From Burkholderiaceae bacterium (GTDB taxonomy: Bacteria > Pseudomonadota > Gammaproteobacteria > Burkholderiales > Burkholderiaceae), in NCBI GenBank assembly GCA_947448695.1, contig CANFOL010000014.1, positions 1 through 51,040 of the forward strand: a stretch of DNA of 51,040 bases. The letters run 5' to 3'. Shown here piece after piece: positions 50,887 through 51,040 of the stretch. A model generated the notes under the pieces. It did no database searches and was not told where the DNA came from. It saw nothing but the letters and a program-made list of their open reading frames with translations. A program made the position numbers and the translations under genes. The stretch's first letter is position 1, and each line of letters starts with the position of its first letter.

Positions 50887-51040
50887 GAGTTAAAGTTTTC
50901 ATCTGTTGGGTATAGCTTTTCATCACTTCGGATCTGAGAACATTCCAAATTTGACTATAGTATTCATGGAATCTAGGATTTGACTTTATTTCTGCTACAT
51001 CTCTTGGTTTGGGAAGATCAATCTCAAAGTTGCCAATTGG
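50879..51040 (-). CDS. ABC transporter ATPase, C-terminal end (cut by window edge)
   Basis: The frame is open from the window edge and encodes 53 residues, including IGNFEIDLPKPRDVAEIKSN and YYSQIWNVLRSEVMKSY, then TAA. The D-L-P-x-P-R-D segment followed by an I-W-x-x-L-R tail is typical of the SsuB/TauB ATPase C-terminus. The stop lies within the permease start. The nucleotide-binding motifs are outside the window. Confidence 0.75.
   Translation of the reverse strand, partial: PIGNFEIDLPKPRDVAEIKSNPRFHEYYSQIWNVLRSEVMKSYTQQMKTLTHA

Noticed and set aside
1..51040. CRISPR arrays, tRNA, rRNA or riboswitches
   Set aside because: No regularly spaced direct repeats, cloverleaf sequences, rRNA signatures or known riboswitch cores were seen on reading through the window; this was by eye, not by covariance search.

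Overview
The window is AT-rich and densely coding. The gene content points to a Burkholderiales betaproteobacterium with a small AT-rich genome, for example a Polynucleobacter-like freshwater lineage. The evidence is five Bug-family (TctC) solute receptors, a complete Tad/Flp pilus locus, an Fe-S type FNR regulator, and many genes for aromatic and carboxylic acid breakdown. The genus is an inference from gene content; there is no rRNA or other marker gene to test it.

Layout. 1-99 is the last 32 codons of an IS3-type transposase. 0.5-7 kb holds outer-membrane and small membrane proteins: an OmpW/OprF-size barrel, a Phenol_MetA_deg-like channel, a TetR regulator, DUF2127 and YqhA/UPF0114 proteins, and a His-rich secreted protein next to a second barrel. 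7-11.5 kb is a catabolic block: ketopantoate-reductase-like enzyme, Bug receptor, class II aldolase, and a fused LigB-LigA ring-cleavage enzyme that I read as gallate dioxygenase. 11.5-14 kb is a decayed signalling region: an intact Cache-GGDEF diguanylate cyclase flanked by a frameshifted HD-GYP remnant and a PAS stub. 14-15.75 kb holds a secreted protein and a polytopic membrane protein, ending in a strong terminator.

15.9-25.2 kb is one tad operon: flp (59 aa, outside the usual ORF size cutoff), cpaA, cpaB, cpaC, a small lipoprotein, cpaE, cpaF, tadB, tadC, tadE and tadG. A universal stress gene behind a perfect FNR box and a convergent fnr gene follow. 26.7-31.1 kb is a probable copper-handling cluster: DUF2946, TonB receptor, Cys/His-rich beta-propeller and TlpA-like thioredoxin. 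The receptor leader has a hairpin exactly between the Shine-Dalgarno and the start codon. 31.2-35.2 kb returns to catabolism (FAH hydrolase, FMN hydroxy-acid oxidase, TauD dioxygenase, Bug receptor). 35.3-37.9 kb is a sulfide/thiosulfate module (TauE/SafE, persulfide dioxygenase-like MBL, two YeeE halves) around a 20-bp inverted repeat.

38.2-48.9 kb holds a minus-strand operon (Bug, VOC, FAH), an ammonium transporter, and two copies of a module made of Bug receptor, class II aldolase and PDC-hydrolase-like amidohydrolase; one copy also carries a D-2-hydroxyacid dehydrogenase. The window ends with a secreted alpha/beta hydrolase and a NitT/TauT-type ABC permease with the C-terminus of its ATPase.

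How the parts fit together (inference): the cell takes up plant-derived aromatic acids through Bug receptors whose TctAB channels lie elsewhere. It cleaves the rings with LigAB- and VOC-type enzymes and finishes the products with lactone hydrolases, FAH enzymes and aldolases. Most divergent promoters in this part carry clear inverted repeats, although the only local regulators are a TetR protein and FNR.
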